A stretch of 64,000 bases of DNA. Origin: Arachidicoccus sp. GTDB taxonomy: Bacteria; Bacteroidota; Bacteroidia; Chitinophagales; Chitinophagaceae. Shown in pieces: positions 17,764 to 26,231 of this stretch. Both the position numbers and the translations under genes were made by a program. Below the pieces are notes generated by a model. It saw only the letters and a list, made by a program, of their open reading frames with translations, searched no databases and was not told where the DNA came from. Each line of letters opens with the position of its first letter. The stretch's first letter is position 1. The DNA is taken from NCBI GenBank assembly GCA_028283605.1, contig JAPWKH010000034.1, forward strand, positions 1-64,000, given 5' to 3'.

Positions 17764-19869
17764 ATGAACACATCCGTTTTAGATAATCCAATTGAATACC
17801 TCAAAGGCGTGGGCCCTTTGAAAGGCGATTTGCTGCGCAAGGAATTGAACATTCATACTTTCGGCGATTTGCTCAATCATTTCCCCATTCGACATATTGA
17901 TAAAACACAAGTCAATAAAATAAATGAAATAAAATTTGATGCCGATTTTGTACAAGTTAAAGGACGCATAATTGAGCACGAAATTTTAGGTGCAGGCAGA
18001 GGAAAAAGATTGGTGGCGCAACTGCATGACAACACGGGAAGCCTTGAACTGGTGTGGTTTCAGGGCATTCATTGGGTAGAAAAATTATTGGAGAAAAATG
18101 TAGAGTGGCTCGTATATGGGAAAGTAAGTTTCTTCAATGGCAAGCCGCAGATGGCGCATCCCGAAATGGAAATTGCAGCCGATGTGCAAAGCGAAGGCAA
18201 AGCATTTCTCGAACCCATTTATCCTTCAACAGAAAAATTAAAAGCGCGCGGATTGAACGGAAGACAAATCGGGAAACTCGTGTATAATTTGCTGGCATTG
18301 ATTTCCCTAAAAGATTTACCTGAAAATATTCCGCAACATTTGATTGAAACATTAAAGCTCACACCAAGATTACAGTCGTATAATTATATACATTTCCCAG
18401 CATCTTTACAATCTTATAATCAAGGTTTAAGACGATTAAAGTTTGAAGAATTATTCATTGCACAAATCAGGTTGAACATCACGAAAGTCAGTAGACGCAG
18501 GCATTCCAGAGGAATTTTGTTTGAGAAAGTCGGCGATTTGTTCAATACGTTTTACAATAAATATTTGCCTTTTGAATTGACGAATGCACAAAAACGTGTG
18601 TTGAAAGAAATACGAAACGATACTGCGCACGGACACCAGATGAATCGTTTGTTGCAAGGCGATGTTGGCAGCGGAAAAACGATTGTGGCTTTGTTATGTA
18701 TGTTGTTGGCAGCGGACAATGGTTATCAAAGTTGTTTGATGGCACCTACGGAAATCCTTGCGCAGCAGCACTTTCAGAGTTTAACGACTTTGTTGAAAGA
18801 ATTGCCTGTTGAAATAAAATTGCTTACAGGAAGCACAAAAACAAAAGAGCGAAGAACAATTTTGGAAGCTTTACAAAACGGTTCCGTTAACATGGTAGTA
18901 GGAACACACGCCGTGATTGAAGATAAAGTTCAGTTTAAAAATCTGGGATTTGCTGTAGTAGATGAACAACACAAATTCGGTGTGGCGCAACGTGCGAGAT
19001 TGTGGAACAAAAATGAAGTGCCGCCGCATGTGTTGGTAATGACTGCAACGCCCATTCCGCGTACACTTGCGATGACTGAATATGGCGATTTGGATTACAG
19101 TGTAATAGATGAATTGCCGCCGGGAAGACAACCTGTTTCTACAGTTCATCGATATGAAAATTATCGGATGAAAGTAATGGAATTTGTGCGCAGCGAGATT
19201 GACAAAAGCCGTCAGGCGTATATTATTTATCCTTTGATTGAAGAAAGCGAAAAATTGGATTATGAAGATTTGATGCAAGGTTATGAGCAAGTGAAATCCT
19301 ATTTTCCCGAACATAAATACAAAATTAGTATGGTGCATGGCCGCCAGCCTGCGGAGCAAAAGGAAGAAAATATGCGACGATTTGTTACAGGCGACACACA
19401 AATAATGGTCAGCACAACCGTGATTGAAGTGGGCGTAAATGTTCCCAACGCAAGCGTGATGATTATTGAAAGTTCGGAAAAATTCGGGCTTTCGCAATTG
19501 CATCAGTTACGCGGTAGAGTTGGTCGCGGCGCGGAAAAAAGCTATTGCATTTTATTAACCGGACAAAAACTGAGTAATGATGCGCGTGAAAGAATTAAAA
19601 TTATGTGTGCCACAAACGACGGCTTTAAAATTGCAGAAAAAGATTTGGAACTGCGAGGACCCGGCGAGATTGAAGGCACGCGGCAAAGCGGAGCACTGAA
19701 TTTTAAACTCGCAAGTTTAATCAACGATAGAGAAATGCTAGAAGCAGCAAAGTCTTACGCAGAAAGGATTATAGAGGACGATGAGTTTTTGGAAAAAGAA
19801 GAAAACCTTCCTTTGAAAAATTATCTGATGCTTGTAAAAGGCAAAACGCCGTGGAGTAAGATTTCGTAA
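17764..19869 (+). CDS. recG: ATP-dependent DNA helicase RecG
   Basis: A 701-residue helicase that remodels stalled replication forks and branched DNA. The N-terminal wedge/OB domain (1-270) starts with NPIEYLKGVGPLKGDLL. Helicase motifs follow: Walker A GDVGSGKT near 298-305, APTEILAQQH, Walker B box VVDEQHKFG near 398, MTATPIPRTLA and LRGRVGRG near 580. The length is standard. A nearby -7 box supports the chosen start. 3' ends converge with bshC 4 bases later. Confidence 0.97.
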   Translation: MNTSVLDNPIEYLKGVGPLKGDLLRKELNIHTFGDLLNHFPIRHIDKTQVNKINEIKFDADFVQVKGRIIEHEILGAGRGKRLVAQLHDNTGSLELVWFQGIHWVEKLLEKNVEWLVYGKVSFFNGKPQMAHPEMEIAADVQSEGKAFLEPIYPSTEKLKARGLNGRQIGKLVYNLLALISLKDLPENIPQHLIETLKLTPRLQSYNYIHFPASLQSYNQGLRRLKFEELFIAQIRLNITKVSRRRHSRGILFEKVGDLFNTFYNKYLPFELTNAQKRVLKEIRNDTAHGHQMNRLLQGDVGSGKTIVALLCMLLAADNGYQSCLMAPTEILAQQHFQSLTTLLKELPVEIKLLTGSTKTKERRTILEALQNGSVNMVVGTHAVIEDKVQFKNLGFAVVDEQHKFGVAQRARLWNKNEVPPHVLVMTATPIPRTLAMTEYGDLDYSVIDELPPGRQPVSTVHRYENYRMKVMEFVRSEIDKSRQAYIIYPLIEESEKLDYEDLMQGYEQVKSYFPEHKYKISMVHGRQPAEQKEENMRRFVTGDTQIMVSTTVIEVGVNVPNASVMIIESSEKFGLSQLHQLRGRVGRGAEKSYCILLTGQKLSNDARERIKIMCATNDGFKIAEKDLELRGPGEIEGTRQSGALNFKLASLINDREMLEAAKSYAERIIEDDEFLEKEENLPLKNYLMLVKGKTPWSKIS

Positions 19870-19873
19870 CTTA

Positions 19874-21481
19874 TTATAATTTAATTATCCCAAACTTACT
19901 CTTAATCGTCAAGGAATTTTCCAAAATGTCATCAAAAATTACGCCTCCATACTTCGCATAAAAACCTGCTATATTTTCAACACGTTCCTGTAAACTGTTA
20001 TTGGGAAAAAGTTCAGATTTTAATCTTTCTATTTGTGATTTTTCGATTCTCAATTTCTTTCTTTGCGCAGAAGCAATTTTCTTTTCCAAGTTTTCAGCTC
20101 GCTTGAAAGCCTTGACAAATAAGGATTCCACATGTTGAGATAAAGTTGTATCGGCTTGATTCGCTTTTTCTTTTAAAGATTGATAAACAGATTTTATCTC
20201 GTTTAATTCTTCCTCTAAAGAAATAGTAAGATGCCTGTTCGCAAGAATTTCATTTATGATTTCATGTTCTTTTTTGAACAAAATTTCCAACGGAATATTT
20301 AGTTTGCTAATGATTTCTTGTTGTCGTTCGCTGATTAATAAAAAAGAATTACGCAGCAATAACAAAGGATAAGGAACACTGGCATTTTTAAAAACATTTT
20401 TCAATTCCAGCCAGTAAGCCAACTCACCGCCACCGCCGACAAACGCAATGTTCGGCAAAATCGTTTCCTGAAATACACCGCGCAGCACTACGTTCGCGCT
20501 GAACCTCTCGGGATGATTTTTTACTTCGTCAATGATTTCTTCCTGTGAAAATTGCAGGTTCAAATTACGAACGACATATAAACCATTTTCAATTTCGATG
20601 CGTTCTCTTTTATCATTCAGCAAATAAAAAAGATTCAATTCACGCCCTTCGGTTTGCGCGTGATAATGTTTTTCCGTAAGCGCTGAAACTGTTTGCTGTA
20701 AAGCCTTGTGAGAGAATTGAGTTTGCAATTCTTTCAGAATAATCGGCTCGAACAATCGTTTCAAATTCGCATTATCAGGAATGATAACCAGCAAACCAAA
20801 ACGTCCAAACGCTGCATTTAAAAATTCGAACGTTGCCTGTTGAATATTTTTCCCTTCTTGGTAAGCCGATTTTAAAAGAGTAATCCATTCATTGCCGAAC
20901 GGCTCAACACCAAGCTGCGCCTGCATTTCATCAATCAGCGACAACAAATTTTTATCAACACACATTCTGCCGACCGCGCCCGTTTGTGTTGTGTGCCAGA
21001 TATATTTTTTGCTGTTAATTGTAATGTTGTTCAGCTCGTCCAAATCCGCATCTTCGCTGCCCATGTAATAAACGGGAACAAAATGCTTGTCGGAATATTT
21101 ATTGGAAAGCTCCTGCGCAATTTTTACAACGTGTAAAATTTTATACACAACATACAATGGTCCGCCAAAAATATTCGGCTGATGCGCCGTTGTAATCGTA
21201 AGTGTATTTTGATTTTTTAAAGAAAGAATATTTTGCTGAACAATTGATGAAGGCTGCATTTCAGCGTATTGTTTTTGTAATTCCTCAACTAAAATATCGC
21301 GATTGTGTTGCGGAAAATTTTCTCTTGCATTAATCGAATTTTCAATGCCTTCTTCCGAAACTTCATGCAGAAAAAATGATTTCAAATCTTCTTTTTGTTC
21401 AATATAATCAACGGCTATTTTTGAAAAATAACCTGTGTTTTTATAATCGATAAATTGTGTGTTACAATTGCTTTCGCCCAT
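19874..21481 (-). CDS. bshC: Bacillithiol biosynthesis cysteine-adding enzyme
   Basis: A 535-residue enzyme expected to ligate cysteine to glucosaminyl-malate in the last step of bacillithiol synthesis. Family features are HQPNIFGGPLYVVYKILHVV, the catalytic-core stretch FVPVYYMGSEDADLDELN, and a long coiled coil at about 415-500 (rich in K/E). bshA and bshB are not in the window. Bacillithiol is the low-molecular-weight thiol of many Bacteroidota and would serve DinB-like transferases and the OsmC protein nearby. Confidence 0.93.
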   Translation of the reverse strand: MGESNCNTQFIDYKNTGYFSKIAVDYIEQKEDLKSFFLHEVSEEGIENSINARENFPQHNRDILVEELQKQYAEMQPSSIVQQNILSLKNQNTLTITTAHQPNIFGGPLYVVYKILHVVKIAQELSNKYSDKHFVPVYYMGSEDADLDELNNITINSKKYIWHTTQTGAVGRMCVDKNLLSLIDEMQAQLGVEPFGNEWITLLKSAYQEGKNIQQATFEFLNAAFGRFGLLVIIPDNANLKRLFEPIILKELQTQFSHKALQQTVSALTEKHYHAQTEGRELNLFYLLNDKRERIEIENGLYVVRNLNLQFSQEEIIDEVKNHPERFSANVVLRGVFQETILPNIAFVGGGGELAYWLELKNVFKNASVPYPLLLLRNSFLLISERQQEIISKLNIPLEILFKKEHEIINEILANRHLTISLEEELNEIKSVYQSLKEKANQADTTLSQHVESLFVKAFKRAENLEKKIASAQRKKLRIEKSQIERLKSELFPNNSLQERVENIAGFYAKYGGVIFDDILENSLTIKSKFGIIKL

Positions 21482-21543
21482 ACAAGATGAATTAAAAAGT
21501 AAAAAACAAAAATTAAAAAAATTTACTTTCTACTTTTGCTTTT

Positions 21544-22857
21544 TTAATTTTCAACCACTTCTCCTTCCAAATCATAATCATACGCTTTTGTGATTTTTAT
21601 GTTCACAAATTCGCCGATGCTTAATTTTTTAGTGGAATGAATAATTACTTCATTATCCACTTCAACGCTGTCAAATTCTGTTCTTCCCAAATAACGTCCG
21701 GCTTCTTTTTTATCAATCAATACACGAAAAGTTTTGCCTACTTTTTCCATGTTTTTTTCCAAAGAAATTTCCTGTTGTACTTCCATTATTTCCTGCGCGC
21801 GGCGTTGCTTTTCTTCCGATGGAATATTGTCTTCCAGCACATAAGCGCTTGTATTTTCTTCATGAGAATATTGAAAAATCCCAACTCTATCGAAACGCAT
21901 TCTCACCAAAAAATCTTTCAATTCTTCTACGTCTTCCAGCGTTTCACCGGGAAATCCTGTAATCAACGTTGTGCGCAAACATATACCGGGATTTTTATCA
22001 CGAATCGTTGCAATCAGCGCTTCCATTTCTTCTCGTGTGCTTTGTCGCTTCATCGCTTTCAGCATATTGTTTGCAGCGTGTTGCAATGGCATATCGAGAT
22101 AGTTGCAAATATTCTTCCTTTCGCGCATTATGTCTAATACTTCCATCGGGAATTTATTGGGATAAGCATAATGCAAACGAATCCATTCCAAGCCTTCGAC
22201 GTCTGCCAATTTATTCAGCAAATCCGCAAGGCTTCTCTTTTTATACAAATCCAAACCGTAATAAGTGAGTTCCTGCGCAATCAGCATAATTTCTTTAACA
22301 CCGCGCCGCACAAGGCTTTCGGCTTCTTTAATCAAATCTTCCATCGGGCGCGAAACGTGTGCGCCGCGCATCAAAGGAATGGCGCAGAAGGAACAAGTGC
22401 GGTTGCAACCTTCGCTGATTTTGAGATAAGCATAATGCTGCGGCGTGCTTAAGAAACGTTCGCCTAACAATTCGCTTTTATAATCCGCTTCAAATTTTTT
22501 CAGTATCAAAGGCAATTCCATCGTACCGAACCAAGCGTCTACTTCTGGAATTTCGCTTTCCAGATCGCCGCGATAGCGCTCGCTCAGACAGCCTGTAACA
22601 TAGACCTTATCAAGCTTTCCGCGTTTTTTCAGATTGACTTGTTCTAGAATAGTGTTGATACTTTCTTCCTTTGCTTTATCAATAAATCCGCAAGTATTTA
22701 CAACCACAATGTTGTGGTCGAGCTTTGCATTTTCATGCGCTACATCAATATTATTGGCGCGTAGTTGTCCGCTCAAAACCTCACTGTCTACAAGGTTTTT
22801 GCTGCAACCCAGCGTGATAATGTTTACTTTATCTTTGGTTAAAGTCTTTGCTTTCAT
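21544..22857 (-). CDS. rimO: Ribosomal protein S12 methylthiotransferase
   Basis: A 437-residue radical-SAM enzyme that methylthiolates an Asp of ribosomal protein S12. The N-terminal UPF0004 domain starts NIITLGCSKNLVDSE. The radical SAM cysteines are in EGCNRTCSFCAIPLMRG. The C-terminus is a TRAM domain (about 375-437). The ATG at 22872 is rejected because it overlaps the -7 box TATCTTTG at 22870-22877 (minus strand); MKAKTL at 22857 is the likely start. The length is normal. Confidence 0.95.
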   Translation of the reverse strand: MKAKTLTKDKVNIITLGCSKNLVDSEVLSGQLRANNIDVAHENAKLDHNIVVVNTCGFIDKAKEESINTILEQVNLKKRGKLDKVYVTGCLSERYRGDLESEIPEVDAWFGTMELPLILKKFEADYKSELLGERFLSTPQHYAYLKISEGCNRTCSFCAIPLMRGAHVSRPMEDLIKEAESLVRRGVKEIMLIAQELTYYGLDLYKKRSLADLLNKLADVEGLEWIRLHYAYPNKFPMEVLDIMRERKNICNYLDMPLQHAANNMLKAMKRQSTREEMEALIATIRDKNPGICLRTTLITGFPGETLEDVEELKDFLVRMRFDRVGIFQYSHEENTSAYVLEDNIPSEEKQRRAQEIMEVQQEISLEKNMEKVGKTFRVLIDKKEAGRYLGRTEFDSVEVDNEVIIHSTKKLSIGEFVNIKITKAYDYDLEGEVVEN

Positions 22858-22869
22858 AATTTGGAAACG

Positions 22870-22877
22870 CAAAGATA
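22870..22877 (-). promoter_or_regulatory. rimO -7 box
   Basis: TATCTTTG on the minus strand, 12 bases before the ATG at 22857, rules out the upstream ATG at 22872. Confidence 0.6.
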
Positions 22878-22945
22878 CTGTCTGAACAGGGATTTTTTGG
22901 ATTTATATGATTTCGAGAATGTGGAAAATAAATATCCTTTTCGGA

Positions 22946-23350
22946 TTAATAATAAAAATTTATTATCTGTTTTAAATCAGGATGAAGACTTTTTGAAACA
23001 GGACACGCGTGTGCAATCCGTTCTATGATTGTTTTTTGTTTTTCGTCCAGGTTTAAGTTTTTCGGGAAATAAATATTTACTTCAATCTCGCCGATTCTGC
23101 GAGGGTCTGCATACATTACTTTGGATACATCGATTTTAGTTCCTTTTAAGTCAATTCCCATATCCTCTGTTTTTATGCCGATGGTTGTAATGATGCAGCT
23201 GCCCAAAGCCGTTGCCAACAAATCTGTAGGAGAGAAGCGTTCGCCTTTGCCTTTGTTATCGGTAGGTGCGTCTGTTTCAATGATAGTGCCGCTTTGTAAA
23301 TGTTTACAATCTGCGCGGAGTTCGCCTTTGTAAATGATTTCGGAAGTCAT
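22946..23350 (-). CDS. OsmC-family peroxiredoxin-like protein
   Basis: A 134-residue OsmC/Ohr-superfamily protein with the two conserved redox cysteines C52 (LGSCIITTIG) and C116 (HACPVSKSL), which in this family reduce organic hydroperoxides. The N-terminal strand reads IYKGELRADCKH. It is cytoplasmic and single-gene. A -7-like box TATCTTCG is at 23392-23399 on the minus strand, 41 bases upstream. Classical Ohr proteins are a little longer; this is the YhfA-like subgroup. Confidence 0.9.
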   Translation of the reverse strand: MTSEIIYKGELRADCKHLQSGTIIETDAPTDNKGKGERFSPTDLLATALGSCIITTIGIKTEDMGIDLKGTKIDVSKVMYADPRRIGEIEVNIYFPKNLNLDEKQKTIIERIAHACPVSKSLHPDLKQIINFYY

Positions 23351-23434
23351 TTTATGTATGATTTATGATGTATGATTTTTGAATTCGAGAGCGAAGATAC
23401 ATCACTATATTTTTTTATAAAAGAGCTTTGTTTT

Positions 23435-23451
23435 ATACCAATTCTTGGTAT
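23435..23451. promoter_or_regulatory. parDE operator palindrome
   Basis: ATACCAA-TTC-TTGGTAT is a perfect 7-bp-arm dyad. Its last three bases overlap the -7 box TATATTTG (23449-23456) ahead of parD. A bound ParD dimer would block the promoter, the classical autoregulation of TA operons. The binding itself is inferred. Confidence 0.7.
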
Positions 23452-23456
23452 ATTTG
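23449..23456 (+). promoter_or_regulatory. parDE -7 box
   Basis: TATATTTG fits TAnnTTTG, 14 bases before the parD ATG at 23471, and overlaps the palindrome at 23435-23451. Confidence 0.6.
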
Positions 23457-23470
23457 TAAAAACGGTTTTT

Positions 23471-23716
23471 ATGGCACGCAATACATCTGTTTTACTTGGA
23501 GAACATTTTGAAAGCCTTATTGATAAAGAAGTTGCATCCGGCAGATACAGTTCTGCAAGCGAAGTTGTGAGAGATGCTTTACGATTGTTTGAGTTAGAAA
23601 ACGAGAAGATAAAACATTTAAGAAAAGCATTGGAAAAGGGTGAAAAGAGTGGTATTCACAAGAATTTTGATCCAAAGAAAAATTTGGAAAGCCTGCATAA
23701 AAAATACGTAAAATAA
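23471..23716 (+). CDS. parD: ParD-family antitoxin
   Basis: An 81-residue antitoxin with an N-terminal ribbon-helix-helix (NTSVLLGEHFESLIDKEVAS, then GRYSSASEVVRDALRLFE) for operator binding and a flexible lysine-rich C-terminus that would wrap the toxin. An upstream in-frame ATG at 23372 adds 33 residues but lies ahead of the promoter, so 23471 is chosen. The stop overlaps the parE ATG by one base. Confidence 0.9.
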   Translation: MARNTSVLLGEHFESLIDKEVASGRYSSASEVVRDALRLFELENEKIKHLRKALEKGEKSGIHKNFDPKKNLESLHKKYVK

Positions 23717-24012
23717 TGCCCGCTTATCATTTTACAGAAGATGCCATTGAAGACTTGAATGGAATCTGGTTGTACACATTCGATACTTGGTTACTTGAGC
23801 AGGCAGACAGGTATTATCAGCTTTTGATAGATGAGTGTGAATTTATTGCGCGGCATCCGGACAAAGGAAAATCTATGGAATATATTAAGAAAGGTTATCG
23901 CGCAGCGAAAGTAAAATCGCATATTATTTTTTACAAAACGACAAAAGATGATATGGTTGAAATCGTCAGAATATTGCATCATCAAATGGATGTTGAAAGC
24001 AGATTGCGATAA
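23716..24012 (+). CDS. parE: ParE-family toxin
   Basis: A 98-residue RelE/ParE-fold toxin: YHFTEDAIEDLNGIWLYTFD at the N-terminus, GYRAAKVKSHIIFYKT and VEIVRILHHQMD in the C-terminal strands. ParE proteins poison DNA gyrase; related RelE proteins cleave mRNA, and the sequence alone favours ParE. It is the only one of the four TA toxins in this window that reads through at full family length. Translation is coupled to parD by the one-base overlap. Confidence 0.9.
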   Translation: MPAYHFTEDAIEDLNGIWLYTFDTWLLEQADRYYQLLIDECEFIARHPDKGKSMEYIKKGYRAAKVKSHIIFYKTTKDDMVEIVRILHHQMDVESRLR

Positions 24013-24048
24013 GAAAACACCAATAATTTCCACATCCGCTTTCGCCAT

Positions 24049-24099
24049 GGTTCGTATTTCACGAACCAATTTAATTCCGGTACGTGATGACACGCACCG
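24049..24099. repeat. Two-hairpin REP-like element, copy 2
   Basis: GGTTCGT (24049-24055) pairs with ACGAACC (24061-24067); after 10 bases CGGTACGTG pairs with CACGCACCG (24078-24099, one mismatch). Compared with 8842-8892 both bases of a stem-1 pair have changed (C-G to T-A), so the fold rather than the sequence is preserved. Confidence 0.75.
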
Positions 24100-24150
24100 A
24101 AACAGAAACTCCTTTATATTTCCACTAACTTCCACTTCCTCAAATTACCT

Positions 24151-24158
24151 TATTTTTG
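24151..24158 (+). promoter_or_regulatory. lipA -7 box
   Basis: TATTTTTG fits TAnnTTTG and lies 19 bases before the lipA ATG at 24178. Confidence 0.5.
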
Positions 24159-24177
24159 CAAGATAATTTTTACAATA

Positions 24178-25131
24178 ATGGAAGAAATTCTCAATATAAA
24201 ATCCACACTTTGTTCCACTAATACTGCGGAAGTTCCGCGTACTAAAAAGCCCGACTGGCTTCGCGTAAAACTCCCGATTGGCGAGGAATATAAGCACGTA
24301 CGCAATCTTGTGGACACACATAAATTACATACCATCTGCGAAAGCGGCAATTGCCCCAATATGGGCGAATGCTGGGGTGCAGGCACCGCGACTTTTATGA
24401 TTTTGGGAAACATTTGTACACGCAGTTGCGGGTTTTGCGCGGTGGCAACAGGTCGTCCCGAAGCAGTGGATTGGGACGAGCCGCAGCGTGTAGCCGAAGC
24501 CATTTATCTGATGAAAGTAAAGCACGCCGTGATTACCAGCGTGGACAGAGATGAGATACAGGATGGCGGCTCGATTATCTGGTACAACACAATTAAAGCA
24601 GTGAAAGCCTTGAATCCCGATACGACCTTAGAAACGTTAATTCCCGATTTCAAAGCGCAAAAAGAAAACATTCAGCGTGTGATAGATGCACATCCGGAAG
24701 TAGTTTCTCACAACGTGGAAACTGTTGAACGTTTAACCAAGCAAGTTCGTATTCAGGCAAAATATCGCCGCAGTTTGGAAACCTTACGCATTCTAAAAGA
24801 AGGCGGTATGCGTACCAAAACAGGCATTATGCTTGGGCTTGGCGAAACGAAAGATGAAGTAATTGAAACTTTGAAAGATCTTGCCGGCGTAGGCGTTGAT
24901 GTAATTACGCTCGGCCAATATTTACAACCCACGCAAAAACATTTATCTGTGGCTCGTTTTGTGCATCCCGATGAGTTTGCCGAGCTCCGAGAAATCGGTT
25001 ATGAATTAGGATTTGATTATGTAGAAAGCGGTCCATTGGTTCGTTCTTCTTATCACAGCGAAAAACACGTGCTGCAAGGATATGGAAGAAATAAATGGCT
25101 GAAAGAAAAAGAAAATGCAATAGCAATATAA
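24178..25131 (+). CDS. lipA: Lipoyl synthase
   Basis: A 317-residue radical-SAM enzyme inserting two sulfurs into protein-bound octanoyl groups. The auxiliary cluster motif [12 protein letters not shown] and the SAM cluster motif [10 protein letters not shown] are both intact, and the C-terminal SYHSEKH region is present. The length is standard. No lipB lies nearby in the window. The gene is transcribed from its own -7 box. Confidence 0.97.
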   Translation: MEEILNIKSTLCSTNTAEVPRTKKPDWLRVKLPIGEEYKHVRNLVDTHKLHTICESGNCPNMGECWGAGTATFMILGNICTRSCGFCAVATGRPEAVDWDEPQRVAEAIYLMKVKHAVITSVDRDEIQDGGSIIWYNTIKAVKALNPDTTLETLIPDFKAQKENIQRVIDAHPEVVSHNVETVERLTKQVRIQAKYRRSLETLRILKEGGMRTKTGIMLGLGETKDEVIETLKDLAGVGVDVITLGQYLQPTQKHLSVARFVHPDEFAELREIGYELGFDYVESGPLVRSSYHSEKHVLQGYGRNKWLKEKENAIAI

Positions 25132-25217
25132 TTAACAAGTTCTTTCTTGCTTATAGGTCGAATGCTCTGACTAAATAATAATTAATTTATCAAGTCAACT
25201 TGATTGCCATCTTCATT

Positions 25218-25955
25218 ATGAAAATTATTAAAGCTGCAAAATCCATTTATGTTATTTATGCAGTTCTAATGTTTCTGATAACGATGATGATTGTATTTCC
25301 TTGCATACTCATTTTTTCATTGCTAAATGAAAAGCGCAAAGAGAAATGCAACTATTGGATATTGAGAGCATGGTCTTTCGTTTGGTATAAATTAATATTT
25401 CTCCGTCATAAATCATTCTACTCGGAAGTATATGATAAGCGCAAGCAATACATTTATGTAGCTAATCACAGTTCATATTTAGATATTCCTCAGTTATTGC
25501 TTGCCGTGAAAAGGCCTATAATAATACTTGGCAGGCACGATTTGGCGGCAATTCCTGTTTTTGGAATTATATATAAATCAGTTACAATATCTGTGGACAG
25601 ATCGCAAATTAAAGAGCGCGCAAACAGTTATCAACAATTAAAAAATGTTTTGCAAAACGGCTCCTCTGTTTTTATTTTCCCCGAAGGCAGTTTTAATGAG
25701 ACAGGCAATCTTTTAAAACCGTTTCACGATGGCGCATTCAGGCTTTCCGCAGAGATGAATATTCCAATAAAACCCATTATTTTTCCGGATAATATTAAAA
25801 GGCTTCATTATAAAACCTTGTTCAGCTTATCGCCCGGTATATGCCGCTCTGTATTTTTAAAAGATATATATCCCGATACTTCGAAAGCCAATCCTATAGT
25901 GGCTTTGAAGCAAGAAGTGTTTTATGAAATGGAATCCGCATTGAGAAAATCGTAA
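25218..25955 (+). CDS. 1-acylglycerol-3-phosphate O-acyltransferase (PlsC family)
   Basis: A 245-residue membrane acyltransferase of phospholipid synthesis. Motif I NHSSYLD (H84-D89) and motif III FPEGSFNETG near 158-167 are present. An N-terminal hydrophobic segment (10-36) anchors it. The chosen start MKIIKAAK is six codons inside the longest frame. It stands alone between lipA and dnaA; the acyl donor cannot be read from sequence. Confidence 0.88.
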   Translation: MKIIKAAKSIYVIYAVLMFLITMMIVFPCILIFSLLNEKRKEKCNYWILRAWSFVWYKLIFLRHKSFYSEVYDKRKQYIYVANHSSYLDIPQLLLAVKRPIIILGRHDLAAIPVFGIIYKSVTISVDRSQIKERANSYQQLKNVLQNGSSVFIFPEGSFNETGNLLKPFHDGAFRLSAEMNIPIKPIIFPDNIKRLHYKTLFSLSPGICRSVFLKDIYPDTSKANPIVALKQEVFYEMESALRKS

Positions 25956-26041
25956 GGATAAAATCAGGAATTGTTTCGTTAATTTTTTTATTATTCTTAT
26001 AAATACATTTGCGATAATTAATGAGAAAATGTATAAAATAG

Positions 26042-26083
26042 CTCTCAAATTATGAGAGTTTTCGGAAACCATCTATCCGAAAA
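26042..26083. other. Two adjacent hairpins between plsC and dnaA
   Basis: CTCTCA-5-TGAGAG (26042-26058) is followed directly by TTTTCGG-11-CCGAAAA (26059-26083). They could end the plsC transcript or lie in the dnaA leader. No T-run follows on the + strand, so terminator function is uncertain. The rest of 25956-26231 is very AT-rich and shows no canonical DnaA box. Confidence 0.4.
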
Positions 26084-26231
26084 AAAATTAGAAATAAAAA
26101 CTTTTTTTTTCAACAATATTTCATCACTTTCGTAATCTCGTTCAAAAAAATAAATTCTGGTTGCCAAGCTTATTTGTTTGAACTTTCTACACAACGGATA
26201 TTATATATATTTTATAAAATTTTGTTTGAAA

